Source of the DNA: Anthoceros angustus
Taxonomy: Eukaryota; Streptophyta; Anthocerotopsida; Anthocerotales; Anthocerotaceae
Assembly (NCBI GenBank): GCA_010909165.1
Contig: MU008194.1
Span: forward strand, 372,001-436,000
Direction: 5' to 3'
Length of the DNA: 64,000 nucleotides
Below are positions 53,296-64,000 of this stretch, piece by piece (position 1 is the first letter of the stretch; each line of letters opens with the position of its first letter). The notes beneath the pieces were generated by a model. That model was not told the origin of the DNA, searched no databases, and worked only from the letters and a program-made list of their open reading frames with translations. Position numbers and translations under genes: made by a program.

Positions 53296-54949
53296 ACGAA
53301 CACTTACATCCAGATCTTAGCATGGACATTGCTATTTGTTTTCAATTACCTTCTATTAGTTTTCCATCATTTTTTCACCTCAATAAAATCTCCTTCTATT
53401 AGCTGTTCCAAGTACATTAGTCTTGTCTTTCAAAGTTCGTGCGCATTTCTATATCCCAAAGCAAATACACTTCAATCGGAAAATAATTATAAAACATTAA
53501 AACTATATTATATTAATTTAAAATATTTCTTATATACCATCAAATATTATATACACGATCAAAAGAAACTAATTATGAGAACTTGGTAAAGAACCTACCT
53601 TGTTCCCCTTGGCCTGGGGCCCTCCATAGGGTTGTTCCCCTTTCGTCTTGGGGTAGATGGGATTTCCCATCTTTTTTTAAATATATAACATGCAAGTTAC
53701 CAAGAATCTACCAAGGTTGCTCTTAATGAATACCTCATTCAGGTCCTTCAACAAAGATGACCCTTACCCTAAATTAAGTAAAGTCCAACGGTTATTTTAG
53801 GCACTATATTACTATACTACTCAAGCTTGAGAATAGGTCCAGATAAACCATGTCAAATATATCCTCGTAATACATACACAAGGCTCACTTTCAGTTATAA
53901 AGTCATGTGCAGTTTCAAAGTAACTATTACTTCCATACATAGGTGGCTGCGAGAATGCTGAAACACCCAATAGCTAACAACAACAATCGATTTTTGTTGC
54001 CAACTTCATGGTGATATTCTGTCTCTAATTGCTCGAGAGTTTGACACTCACTTGCCCACATGGTGATGCATGTAAACCATTGACTTGTACACAACATCTT
54101 TTGCTCGATAACCTTCATCACTTTGATCCCCAAGCTTCTATTTTCAAAAGCTTCTAACGGTTGGTACCACCTCCTAGCCCTTTCAAAATAACGCACACCT
54201 AGGAAAGGAAGAAGCTGCATCCAACAACAGTTGTGAGTATGACGTAATTCTATTTTTTGAAGTATAAATTGGCAAGCATAGGATTGATGAGTTCATACCT
54301 TGGTAAAGATCTCCACACTTATGCGCAAGATAAGTAAAAAACAAATACTAATGAACCAACCTTCACGAAGTATGAACACTATTGTGGAAAACAACACTTT
54401 GAATAGGTTCAATAATGAGACTTCAAAAATTAAAAACCATGTAAATTTGAAACATATATTTAAAAAATAAATAAAGTAAATAATACGAAAAAAAAGTTGA
54501 GTAAAGTAACCCATCCTAGTATAGAAATGCAAGACCAATGTTTACTTCAAAGCAAGACAATCATATTTCTTATGCACATATATAGAACACAAATCATTCA
54601 ATTTCTCGGTGATGAATACAATTGGAACATCAAATGTCGATGTCTCTAGACATTGAAAGAACTACATATTAAATTTATGATAAATATGCATTACATAAAC
54701 ATAATAATTTTTCATTACATGCATTTTTTAATCAAATATCAAGGACATTACATGCAACATTGTATTGTAAGGATGAGGAAGAACCTAGACGCTACTTAGT
54801 TTGCCCAGCTGCTGAACGAGGCCCATCAACAAATGAGGCAGATAGAGTGGCAATATGCGGAGAGCAACGCTCGGGCAGCAGAGAGCACAAGCGAAAGCCG
54901 CCAGCAGCCATAGCAAGTAGTCGACAACGCCTGCAAGCACCCGGCATAC
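53296..54949. other. AT-rich spacer without supported genes
   Basis: Open frames in this stretch are short, AT-driven and without family resemblance. Near 53650 a GATGGGATTTCCCATC palindrome follows TTGGGGTA, similar to the one near 13357. Confidence 0.45.
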
Positions 54950-55245
54950 AAAGATGGCAAGGCGAGAGGCTTACGACGGAACGGGGGACTCCACAACTAT
55001 TGAGCTGTGGATTCACCAGGTGACTGCATACATAGAGTTAAGCAGGACTGATCCACAGCAGTCCGTGCATGCATGTAGCAACAACATTTTTGAAAGGCAC
55101 TCTGGTGGGTTCAACAGCTGCAAGCGACGCAGCAAGGCATCGTAGTTGCCCCTGCAAACCTAGACGACTTCTTGCAATCGGTCAAGACTGAGTTTGTGCC
55201 GCTAAAGGGATGTCAGATAACACGGGAGAAGTTTCATTAAACATC
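54950..55245 (+). pseudogene. Relic of a Ty3-type retrotransposon gag
   Basis: The frame at about 54954 reads MARREAYDGTGDSTTIELWI and HQVTAYIELSRTDPQQSV, which matches the start of the retrotransposon gag core (F-x-G, W-x-x-Q-V, Y-x-E-L). After a frameshift it continues as IVVAPANLDDFLQSVKTEFV PL, the F-x-x-x-F part of the same domain, then stops. No protease, RT or integrase follows. It is a short, decayed fragment. Confidence 0.6.
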
Positions 55246-55510
55246 ATTTTGTTTTTAAGCTACAGGTCTTTGAAGAATTTGTAAGATATTTAACTACATG
55301 ATTTTTTCATGTTAACTTCATGTACACACCAAGGTTTAGCCTAAATTTTGTTACGGACCACATTTATCACATTTCTACATATAGAAGAAGACGAAGAAAC
55401 TTTTTATAATCCATTAGGGATGATGAAAAGATTGAACAATAGGATGGTAAACAGGTTGAATAATAATAATACTTCTACAAAGCGACATGAAATTTTATAA
55501 TACAACCACC

Positions 55511-56413
55511 TTAAGATATAATACTTCTACAAAGCGGACATGAAATTTTATAATACAACCACCTTAAGATACATTCGATATGAAATGAATGCCCACAACG
55601 AGGACAAAGATATATAATATGTCCTTTAGGAGGGCATTCCAAACATATTGGGCAAATGTTATGTGAAAGAGAAATAATGATATGTTCTTGACTAATTTCC
55701 ATGTACTTTTTATTACGAGTAATATCATTAACTAAATGAAGATCATGAGGTAAAGATATAAAAGTTATAGGTAGAATATTTGGCACTGGCGGTGTAATAC
55801 AAAATGCTATATGATCAATTTTTGAAATTAATGTACTTTGCAAGATTGATTCATACTTCTCTTCTTCAATCTCTTCTTCACCTACGAGCATATATGCTCC
55901 CGAATCAGTTATATGGTAATGTGCTAGTACCATGCAGAACCCATGTCGGTATCTACCACATCCCACAATTCCATTTATTTCGTTTCCTGGTTCTTGATTT
56001 GAAGCATCTATGCCTCTAAGTATTCGATCGCTGGTTTGATTAATTTCTCGATCTTGGTTTGAAGAATCTACACCTCCAGTTATTTGTTGACTTGTTTCAT
56101 AAAATTCTTGTTCCTGATTTAAAGTAACTGCGTCTCCAAGTACTTGGTCGCCTGTCCGATTAATGTCTCGGTCTTGATTTGAAGAATCTGCACCTCCACT
56201 GATTTGATGACTTGTTTCATTAAATTCTTGTTCTTGATTTGAAGTAATTGGATCACCTGTTTGATTAAATTCACCTTCATGATAAGAAGTGCTTTGATCA
56301 CTTATTTGATTCAATTCTTGGTCCCGATGTGAAGTATTTTCAATAGGCTGGGTAAACTTTGTCTGTCGTAGGCCCATGGTGCCTATGATGAATAGATAAA
56401 TCTTATTCGTCAA
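55511..56413 (-). CDS. RING-H2 protein with N-terminal 20-residue repeats
   Basis: A 300-residue single-exon protein, probably a ubiquitin E3 ligase by its RING. The C-terminal finger (residues about 254-297) has CPICLEC, then CPRCGHSFHIECILRW and CPLC, giving the C3-H2-C3 zinc ligands and the Trp that usually contacts the E2. Residues 59-138 are four 20-residue repeats that alternate between NQEQEFNETSHQISGGADSS and NQDREINQTSDRILRGIDAS types; shorter units lie before them. The middle (HGFCMVLAHYHITDSGAYML and on) is not recognised. The gene is AT-rich and lies alone among transposon relics. The start may be MTNKIYL or the Met at residue 13. It may be a lineage-specific gene or a domesticated fragment; expression is unknown. 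Confidence 0.75.
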   Translation of the reverse strand: MTNKIYLFIIGTMGLRQTKFTQPIENTSHRDQELNQISDQSTSYHEGEFNQTGDPITSNQEQEFNETSHQISGGADSSNQDRDINRTGDQVLGDAVTLNQEQEFYETSQQITGGVDSSNQDREINQTSDRILRGIDASNQEPGNEINGIVGCGRYRHGFCMVLAHYHITDSGAYMLVGEEEIEEEKYESILQSTLISKIDHIAFCITPPVPNILPITFISLPHDLHLVNDITRNKKYMEISQEHIIISLSHNICPICLECPPKGHIIYLCPRCGHSFHIECILRWLYYKISCPLCRSIIS

Positions 56414-57812
56414 AGCTCTCTCACATGAGGAGACTAGCGTCCTCTATAAATATAGATCCACTATCCCTTTTAAAGTAGTTCCTTAACTTAACTACTATTA
56501 TAACCAGTCAAGATAAACTAAACAAACTACTAAAGCCACTTGAGATATACTAGACAAACATAGTAAAGAGGGTACAACTATAGCACCAAAACTCTTACTA
56601 AACATAGACGAAAAACAACAAAGAGTAGATATCGTTTACATTTTATACATATAGTCCACCCACCCTAATTGGGACTGGTTCGGAGTGCCTTTAGAGGTCC
56701 CATTAAGGGAGGTGTCCCGATTACTTTTCTATTTAAAAATAATAAAAATATTATAAAATTTAAAAATACCCCAAAAAGGAAATTTTAAATTTTGATTGAT
56801 AGGTTTCACTAAAAATAACTTTTACCACTTCTATGTATAGTTGCTTGAAAGCTAGCACTCTCTCTAAGCAGCATTAAAAAACCTATACTTATCATAAAGG
56901 AAAAAGCTTAGCTTAGGCGGCTTCAATCACACCTAAAAGTCTGTTGTGCTTTGAAATAATCGATTCCTTTTTCTTTTCTATTTTAATTTTTTAAGTAAAA
57001 AAATTGAAAATCCCATTTAGGGAGGTTAAACTAACATGTATGTTTCAAAAGGTCCCAAATACCATTTAGGGAAAAGTCCTATTTTTTACACTGTAAACTA
57101 AAGGGAGTAGGATGGGAGGTCCCATTTAGAGAGGAATCCCATTTATAGAGTTCCCAATTAGGGGGGACCGACTGTATATATTTTTGAATATATAATTCAC
57201 TTAGAGTTTTTAGATTAAAGAATATAATATATGCACCACCTCGAGAGTCAAATTGATGATAATTATCAACTTGATATACTGATCAGGTAGACAAAAATAT
57301 TCCATACGCGTACATCCGGGCTTTTGAAATTGGCTTTCCTCTTTCATTAGTAGCTGCTGAACACTTAAGAGTGGAGTTGAATTTCATCACACAAAGTCTT
57401 CGGTAGCCCAAGGGAACCAACGAACCAACACCAAGGCGCCTACGGTAGCTTTGGGATGTACGTATGAGAGGAAACTTTGACGCCATGAGTGTTTGAAGGT
57501 CAGAGTTACGGTGGGTTGCGGACGGCACCGAATTTGGTTGCGGCAGCACAGAGATCTGAGGCCACCCTTACCGGCAGAATCTGGAAAAATGAGGCAGGCA
57601 ACGAGGTTGCGATGCCCGGCTGAATGGCTGAATGCAGCTTGGAACGCACCACAATCAGCTCACTCCTGCCTAGGGCTCAAAAATTCTTCACAAAAAAACC
57701 ACTAGCCAGTCTAAAGCATGCCCAGTTGCCTGATCACCCGCCCCTGGTGGCGACTCCGTGCTAAATTCAACAGCAGGTCGGGGAGCGGGCATCCGCAGAG
57801 CGGTGGGCCGGC
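56414..57812. other. AT-rich spacer with dispersed TCCCATTTAGGGAGG words
   Basis: No gene is supported. Between 56690 and 57170 variants of GGTCCCATTTAGGGAGG recur at irregular spacing (near 56695, 57012, 57063, 57118 and 57145), which suggests a decayed element. From 57280 to 57800 the sequence becomes GC-richer towards the next gene. Confidence 0.45.
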
Positions 57813-59472
57813 ATGGAGGTGTTGGGCGGCAGCCAGGTGCGGCTCATGATGTTGGGCTCTGCTTCCGCTCTGCCATCGAAGCGAGGGCAGAGCCATCCGT
57901 CAACCTCGTACGCCGCCCGACCCTGCTGCTGCGCCAGGGCAGCGAGGCACCAGCTCTGGGCTGCTGGCCCCTGTAGGGATTGGATTGGGATTGGGATTGG
58001 GATTGGGAGTGGGATTGGGAGTGGGAGTGGGGTGGCCCGCTCCAGGAGGCCCTCCTGGTGCTGCTCTGCCGCGGATGGACCGTCTCCGAATGGCGCCTCC
58101 GCTGAGGGTGCGGTGCCCAATACACCAATGGTTTGCCACTCTGGTTCTTTCCTTCCTCCTGCTGCTGCCCTCGCATTGCATTGGAGGATGCGGTTACAAT
58201 TGGGCTGATGTCATGTTGATGCCGGGATGAACGATTTGGCATTGGGCAGTTCAAGAGCCGCCGGGATATGCTGCTGGAATATGTGAAGAATGTGCAACCC
58301 GAGTTCATGGAGCGGTTTGTGAAAGGAGCCCCTGACCAGGTTCGTGTGCTGGGAGCTGCATTGAGTCCCTTCTCTGTTGCCCTGCTCTTCGTTCAACATC
58401 CTTGCCGTGGTGCAGGTCGTGGAGGGAATGCGGCAGACAGTGACGAACATGCTTGGGACGCTTCCTCCACAGTTCTTTGACATGACAGTATCCACGGTGG
58501 GTACAGATTGGCTTTGCCGCTTGTCCTTGGCTCATGGTGGGCCACAGATTCAGCATCTTATTTGTGATCTGCGGTGCTGCTTGAGGAGAGCAGGTTGCGG
58601 AGAATCTGGCACAGCTCATGTACAGCGTGCTCATGACTGGCTACATGTTCAGAAATGCTCAGTACCGGTTAGAGTTGCAGCAGAGTCTGGCTCAGGTTGC
58701 CTTACCTGCTCCTGAGAAGCAAGAGGTAAGCAAGCACGCTTCGGTAGTAGCATGCTTAGCAAGACAGATGTGCCCTCCGAGCTTGAGACCCTGAACTGCG
58801 GCTGCTTCCAACTGTGCAGTTTGAACCTGGAGTTCAGAAGACGAAAGTGAGTGGCGAGGTTCTGAGGTGGCACAAGGTGGATGGGCCAATCGAGATGGAC
58901 GCTGTGGAGTACATAGAATTGCTGGAGGGTGAAGTCCAGGAGCTGCAAAGGCAGCTTGAACAGCAAAGACGGGCCTCGCACGGCAGGAACCCGTTGCTCG
59001 AGTATCTGAAAAGTCTTGAGCCGCAGAACTTGCAGGTGTCGCATACACGCCTTCTTGTATGCCATCAGAAGAGTATCTGCGGTTTCCCTCTTCGTAGTTC
59101 TGACTTTCGTGGCTATGGTCTCATAACAGCAACTGACGAGCAGCGCTGGAGAGGATGCACTGGAAGCCATGAACACCTTCATCCAGCGTTTGCTGGGCAT
59201 ATCCGATCCCGTCCAGCTCAAGGTGAGCAATTGTGTGCGCTTCCTGTCGTGGTTTGAGGGATGCAGCGTGCTCTTTCCTGCACAGAAGTAACTTGCTGCG
59301 TCTCTTCCAGAGGGCTGCAACAGAAACATCCGCAGCAGAGCTGGCCAAGCTGCTGTATTGGCTCATGGTGGTCGGTTACAGCATCAGGAACATCGAAGTT
59401 CGATACGACATGGAGAAAGTGTTAGGGCAGCCAGCCAAACTGGCAGAGCTCCCCCCTGGCGAGGTCATATAG
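57813..59472 (+). CDS. DUF760 family protein, probably plastid-targeted
   Basis: A plant and cyanobacterial family of unknown biochemical function; seed-plant members are chloroplast proteins. About seven exons are visible. The first encodes an Arg/Ser/Ala-rich leader with a Gly-Ile/Gly-Ser repeat (GIGIGIGSGIGSGSG, from a GGGATT microsatellite). The first DUF760 unit then follows: FKSRRDMLLEYVKNVQPEFM, VVEGMRQTVTNMLGTLPPQF, and NLAQLMYSVLMTGYMFRNAQ. A second half repeats the theme: NPLLEYLKSLEPQNLQ, then AAELAKLLYWLMVVGYSIRN and IEVRYDMEKVLGQP, ending LPPGEVI. Junctions after the first exon keep frame; the junction out of the leader exon was not fixed. The start is the first ATG of the leader frame. 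Confidence 0.88.
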
Positions 59473-59753
59473 ATACGCTGCAGAGCTGCAGTTTTGCAAT
59501 ATTCATCGAGCACTTCAAGCTCCGGAGTAGTATAAGTGAAGTAGGGTTTGACAGGAGGCAGAATCATGTGCACGAATCAACAAAAAATTTATAACAACAA
59601 CGGGAGCCAGCCTTGGGACGCCATATGGTTTAAATGTTCGTAGCAAGTCTACAAAGGAATCGGCAGTCTTGCGACTAGCCAAGAGGAAGAGAAAAGGTCA
59701 GTCCTCAGCTCTCCAAAACCCTTGCAGCAAGTGAGGACGCGACCTACCGCAGC

Positions 59754-60221
59754 TCACACATTGGAGCGAGATCTGATGGGAATGTCCCGCATCTCCCGCC
59801 GCATGCAGAGCCACTCTCCAAGAAGAGCCATGACGGCCAGGCCGCAGCCGTTGAGCAGCCACCAGGCGATGGAGGTCGGGAAGCCGGCGTACGTGAGGCA
59901 CAGGAAGAGGTGGATGATGTACATGGTGGCAGTGAAGTCCAGGCACTTTTTGGTGCGCTCCACCAGCAGCAGGAGGTATCCAGCCCCGACGAAGGAGTTG
60001 AGGAAGAAGGCGGCCATGGTGCCCCAGCCGGTGATGCTGGCCACGGACAGGAGCGAGGCATCGAAGAAGTAGCTGAGCGATAGCTTGGGGATCTGCGATC
60101 CCACAAACAGCCACAGCATGGCCCCCAGGCTCAGGTAGTAGAGGCACTGGATGCAGCAGATTTGTGCGACGATGAGCCACGGATCCCACACAGATGCCCC
60201 ATAGAACATTGCTGAGCTCAC
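59754..60221 (-). CDS. SYS1: SYS1 homologue, Golgi membrane protein
   Basis: SYS1 is a four-helix membrane protein of the trans-Golgi that recruits the ARF-like GTPase ARFRP1/ARL3. The single exon gives 155 residues, the usual length. The start region MFYGASVWDPWLIVAQICCI and CLYYLSLGAM are family hallmarks. Four hydrophobic segments follow in order, and the third and fourth include TATMYIIHLFLCLTYAGFP and WWLLNGCGLAVMALLGEWLC. The tail has MRREMRDIP. MSSAMFYG was taken as the start; the second Met, five residues on, is also possible. Its 3' end faces the DUF760 gene 281 bp away. Confidence 0.95.
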   Translation of the reverse strand: MSSAMFYGASVWDPWLIVAQICCIQCLYYLSLGAMLWLFVGSQIPKLSLSYFFDASLLSVASITGWGTMAAFFLNSFVGAGYLLLLVERTKKCLDFTATMYIIHLFLCLTYAGFPTSIAWWLLNGCGLAVMALLGEWLCMRREMRDIPIRSRSNV

Positions 60222-61539
60222 TCCACCGCCTGCGCGCCGACAAACCCTGTTGCCCTGTCCTGTCCTGCCCTGCTCCGCCTCGGCCGAAGCCTCCGCCTCC
60301 AGCTACCTAGGCTACCCGCCTCCCTCGCCTCTGCATTCTCCTTCTCCCCGGAAGAGACTGCAGTCCTCCTCCACCTCTAATTGCCACGCCGCTTCCCTCA
60401 CCGACTTGCAGGCTCCAAGCTTCATGCCTGATCCACACCACACATGCTGATCGCCTGCCGCTGCCTGAACGTCCAACACTCCTGCACCTGTTTTGCTCAT
60501 TTAGCCGATTTGCTATAACATAGGGTATACAGGCTACAACTATACTCACATAATCTTGCACTTATTTTTTCACTATCTAATAGTGCTTTAATTGAATAGA
60601 AGGATCCAAAGATGACATACACCTTACCTTCATAGAACCTATTTGAGGGAGGGTTGACCAGGAACGCCTAGTGAAATAAAGAGTTATAATATATATAATT
60701 TAGTATATTAATTATATTTATAAAAATATTTACATACACACCACTCAAGTTTTTTATCAATTCCGTTGGTAAGAATTATTTTTAGGTTATATAAAATTTA
60801 AAATCATTTATTATACCAATAATTTTATATATGGAGATGAAAAAACTTCCGTGTCTGGCAGTGTAAGTGACCATGTTTTATCACTCATCTTTGTTGCTAA
60901 CATAAAGGTTCCCTCAATGTATCTATCATGTACGTGCAAAATTAGATGTATACAACTACAATTTGGTTTTTTCCTTTTGGCGAATTCAATTTTTGTGGAG
61001 TCCTCCTTCACAATTGTTTTTGTTTTGTTATAAGATACATTTTCGGTTGGATATGATGAGCTTAACTATGCTCTTTCAATTCAAGCATCTATGGAATGAA
61101 TAAATGTGATGTTTGTGCGCTGTTAGAAGTGTTCATTTCTCCTATCTAGTTTTGCATCCTTGTTTATAATGTAATCATCGCGATAGTTGCCATGGTTGCT
61201 ATGATTGGGCCTTCCACAAATGGTTTCTAGTGATGCCTCCTCCAACCCTCTTGTGGATGTGTTCTTAGAGTTTGGGTTTGAATTTTAGACCCAAGCTCTG
61301 AGACGAACCCAAACTCAAGTTGTTTGAAAGAACAACTCAACTCCAAAATGTATTTGCTGCACTTACGTCGGAACCTTTCATTTAAAGATTACAAGCAATC
61401 TATGTGGGCAATTTACTCCTAGAACTATCCATCTGAAAAAATTAATATATTATTTATAATAGTTTTTATAATATATATACAACCAATATACCTAAAATTT
61501 ACAAGTAACTCTGAAAGAGTGCATCAACGCAACCTACCT
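60222..61539. other. AT-rich spacer where the ARF-GEF 3' end should lie
   Basis: After the SYS1 promoter side (to about 60480) the sequence is AT-rich with no exon that I can recognise on either strand. The remaining exons of the minus-strand ARF-GEF gene would be expected here and are not seen. Confidence 0.6.
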
Positions 61540-61540
61540 C

Positions 61541-64000
61541 AGCAAGGCGATCCTCACATATACTAAGAAGAGCTATTGCCTTTAAACCATTGTTTGGGCT
61601 GGCTTTATTGTTGGCAAAAGCAAGTAGACAGTTCACACAATCTATAAGACACCCTTCCACCACCTGGTCAAAATGCTCTAAGATCACTGCAATGAGACAG
61701 GTACAATACTCTCAGGTACAATGGTCTGCCACGAGTTGGACAACGGAGTGCTTAACATGCTGACTGCATGGAGATAATCGTGTCCTTAATCCTGTCACCT
61801 TGCTCAACATTCTCAAATGCAATGTCGGCAATGTCCTCTTGTTGATCAGTTGCAGCCGTTGTAAACACCATAAAAACACTACGCCATCCGGACTTGATGC
61901 TTGTGACTTTTGACTTTATCATCTGAGAGTGTCATTTGTCAAGAGAGCTTCTGCTGTTCAGGTGGTGAACACATCATTACGACAATTCACAACAGTCTTC
62001 AAGATTTCGGTACTCACCTGCACGATGCAGTCTACTATGAGGGCACGGATTGCCACGTTCCTGCTGTTTCTCATCAATATCACGAAAGGCTTCAGTATGT
62101 CATTCTGGAAGCTGAAATTTGCAAGTTCTGATCGTTCGAGATATTTGATGGCAAGCTGCCTCAATGCATCTATCGAGTACATGGCAATCTGCTCATCCTC
62201 GTGGCTCCCGGCGGCAACAAAATGCTGCGCCAGTACACCCCATATCTTTGCCCACACCTGTGCAATACTAAGGCCTTTTAGCAATGTTTCCAGGTAAATT
62301 GCCTCGTCCCTCCTGGCAACTGCCAGAAAAACAACCGGCACTCACCATCCTAATGCGGGACATGTTGTAGTAGCTTATTTCGACGAGCTTCTGCAAACTG
62401 AAGACACGAGGTGGAATTTGTTGCAATTCGTCGGATGAAGCATAGCAAAGCGCGGTAAAGAACTCCACTATCATGTCACTAGGTAGGCTGGCACTCTTTA
62501 CAAATACTTGTTCTGTAGGTCTTCCTGTCAGTTCGACTAAAGATTGCACCAGTGCTGGGTTTCCTCCATGCAAGGGGTTAAATGACGTAGTTGGAGCTGT
62601 TGCAAGGTACTCCAACCTCGAGACACATTCTAGAAGGTTGTTCCATGTATCTTGCAAAGCATCAGGCTCATTCTCAATGACCTCCAGCAACGTCTTCAAT
62701 GCTTCTACGCTCTTCGCGGACACTTCTTCCGGAGAGTGCATATAGGTGAATCTGCAAGAAGATAGAGCAGAAGATATCAGCCTGGGGTGAAAACTAAACT
62801 GTGCAACGTTTTTCAAAGCCCAACAGAAGTGGAATATTGTAAAATTTTCAAGGCCATCCACACCTGAGAAGATAAAATTGCAGACCTTATTAAAGTAGTT
62901 AAGATGGCACATCGCATGGCATCCATGGTTAGCACTTTAGTAAGATGTACACCCATTTGAAAACCTTCCATACACAGAGAGATTTGGAAATGGTTGTTGC
63001 TCTTTTCCATTAATGCAGAAAAAGTTGCCAGCAACGGCCAACCAATAGCCTCCAGCATAGGGCGAGCAAGCTCCAGCTGCTTCGCAACATGAAAAACACC
63101 CCTCTTCATCCCTCCTTTCTTCAATAGGTCCTGGGTGTTTTGCACAATACGCTCGCCTTCCACTTTAGTGTCAACAGCTCTCTTTTTGGGTTGTCGAAGT
63201 TTCAGCACACTGACAAGCCTGCTTTTCTCTTCCAGATCCTTTCTCTTCGCCAGATTCTTTACTGTATCACCTTTCAGTTTGATCTCATCCTTGACAATAG
63301 AGTCGTAGATGCCTTCCAGCAGTTCCCTAGGGGCATGTTCTTCCTGGTCACCTGGCTGGCCAGAGTTGATTTTAACGAAGTCAGCCTTGGACATCTTTTC
63401 CTTAACCATAGGATTATGAGCATCTGTGTTGAGCATGATAACAGCGTAGGCCAACACATAGGCAGTGTCAGCGTTCTTGAATAGGCCTGGATTCGTGTTG
63501 CAGAACCTGTCGCACGCTGTGCGTTAGTCTTGCTCTCACCTCGTTATGCTTGCAAAATACCCCAGCTCTCCACATACTTTCCCCATTGTGAACAGTTCGG
63601 CAACCAACTGTTATGTGGGTCTACAAGGGCGTTTCTTGAAACACTGTGCATGAAAGACAAAGAGGGCCAGTCATATTTTCACCGTTCAGCGAATTTCTCC
63701 ATGATACGGTCGATCTTCTGAGCTTCCCCAGGAAGCCTGAATCCGTTTAAGAGCTCCCGTATTGCTTGGTCAAACGCCATGCCAGCAAAATTGAACTGAT
63801 CAATGTAAGCATGCATGACTGACAGCTGAAACGCCTCATGTTGTCCAAGGTAATCACCAATCATAACCTGCAGCAGGAAAACTCAACAAGTCAACCATGA
63901 GAGATTCAGAGGCTGGAAATGCCCCATAGTACGGTATCCTATATGCCAGACGAGTAGGAACTGGACAGCAAGCTTCTACCTTGTCTAACCCTGGAGTAGT
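61541..64000 (-). CDS. BIG5-type ARF guanine-nucleotide exchange factor (partial, C-terminal part absent)
   Basis: BIG-family large ARF-GEFs activate ARF GTPases at the trans-Golgi/early endosome; BIG5 (MIN7/BEN1) is the closest remembered relative. The 5' part lies beyond the window. Exons read from 64000 downwards: PGLDK, then [20 protein letters not shown] and [20 protein letters not shown], then [29 protein letters not shown] (Sec7 domain, ending with the NTDAHNP hallmark). The HDS repeats follow: [100 protein letters not shown], and [20 protein letters not shown] to [12 protein letters not shown] at a donor near 61541. About the last third of a BIG5 protein should follow but is not found before SYS1. 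Confidence 0.88.

Overview
The window is nuclear DNA of a plant, most likely a non-seed land plant (bryophyte or lycophyte grade); I cannot name the species. The genes are split by short GT-AG introns (often 70-130 bp) and belong to plant families: a PLS-class PPR protein, a CYP86-clan P450, a SPARK-domain receptor kinase, a DUF760 protein, a BIG5-type ARF-GEF and a GET2/G1IP-like protein. GC-richer genes alternate with AT-rich, repeat-bearing spacers. There is no sign of operons, CRISPR or viral genes.

Layout. 1-3415: SDA1, its 5' end outside the window. 3.4-8.1 kb: gene-poor spacer with repeats and relics. 8.1-10.2 kb: intact six-exon P450, followed by a 1.45-kb tandem duplication that repeats its heme-binding last exon. 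13.9-25.2 kb, a dense block: SEC13, a PLS-E+ PPR protein, an unrecognised 363-residue protein with an MLKL/HeLo-like N-terminus, a DUF2985-PLAC8 membrane protein, a tRNA-like sequence, and a receptor kinase with two SPARK-like ectodomains. 26.1-35.9 kb: a PC-esterase (TBL-like), a GET2-like protein, a polyamine-binding-protein homologue and an APC-type permease.

36-42.6 kb is repeat territory: a decayed non-LTR retrotransposon with an RLE-like C-terminus, a 1.7-kb nested satellite block and a tRNA-Gln(CUG)-derived sequence. 42.6-47.4 kb: a TAF1C-like Pol I factor, divergent from TRM112. 47.4-57.8 kb: tandem repeats, a second, very similar APC permease, a solo-LTR candidate, a Ty3-type gag relic and a lone RING-H2 protein with 20-residue repeats. 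57.8-64 kb: DUF760 protein, SYS1 and a BIG5-type ARF-GEF whose C-terminal part is absent.

Functional links are loose. SEC13, SYS1, the ARF-GEF and the GET2-like protein act in the secretory/ER system; SDA1, TAF1C and TRM112 act in ribosome production. The polyamine-binding protein and the adjacent APC permease share a plausible substrate class. Least explained are the HeLo-like protein, the tandem-SPARK kinase, the repeat-RING protein, the truncated ARF-GEF and the retroelement.
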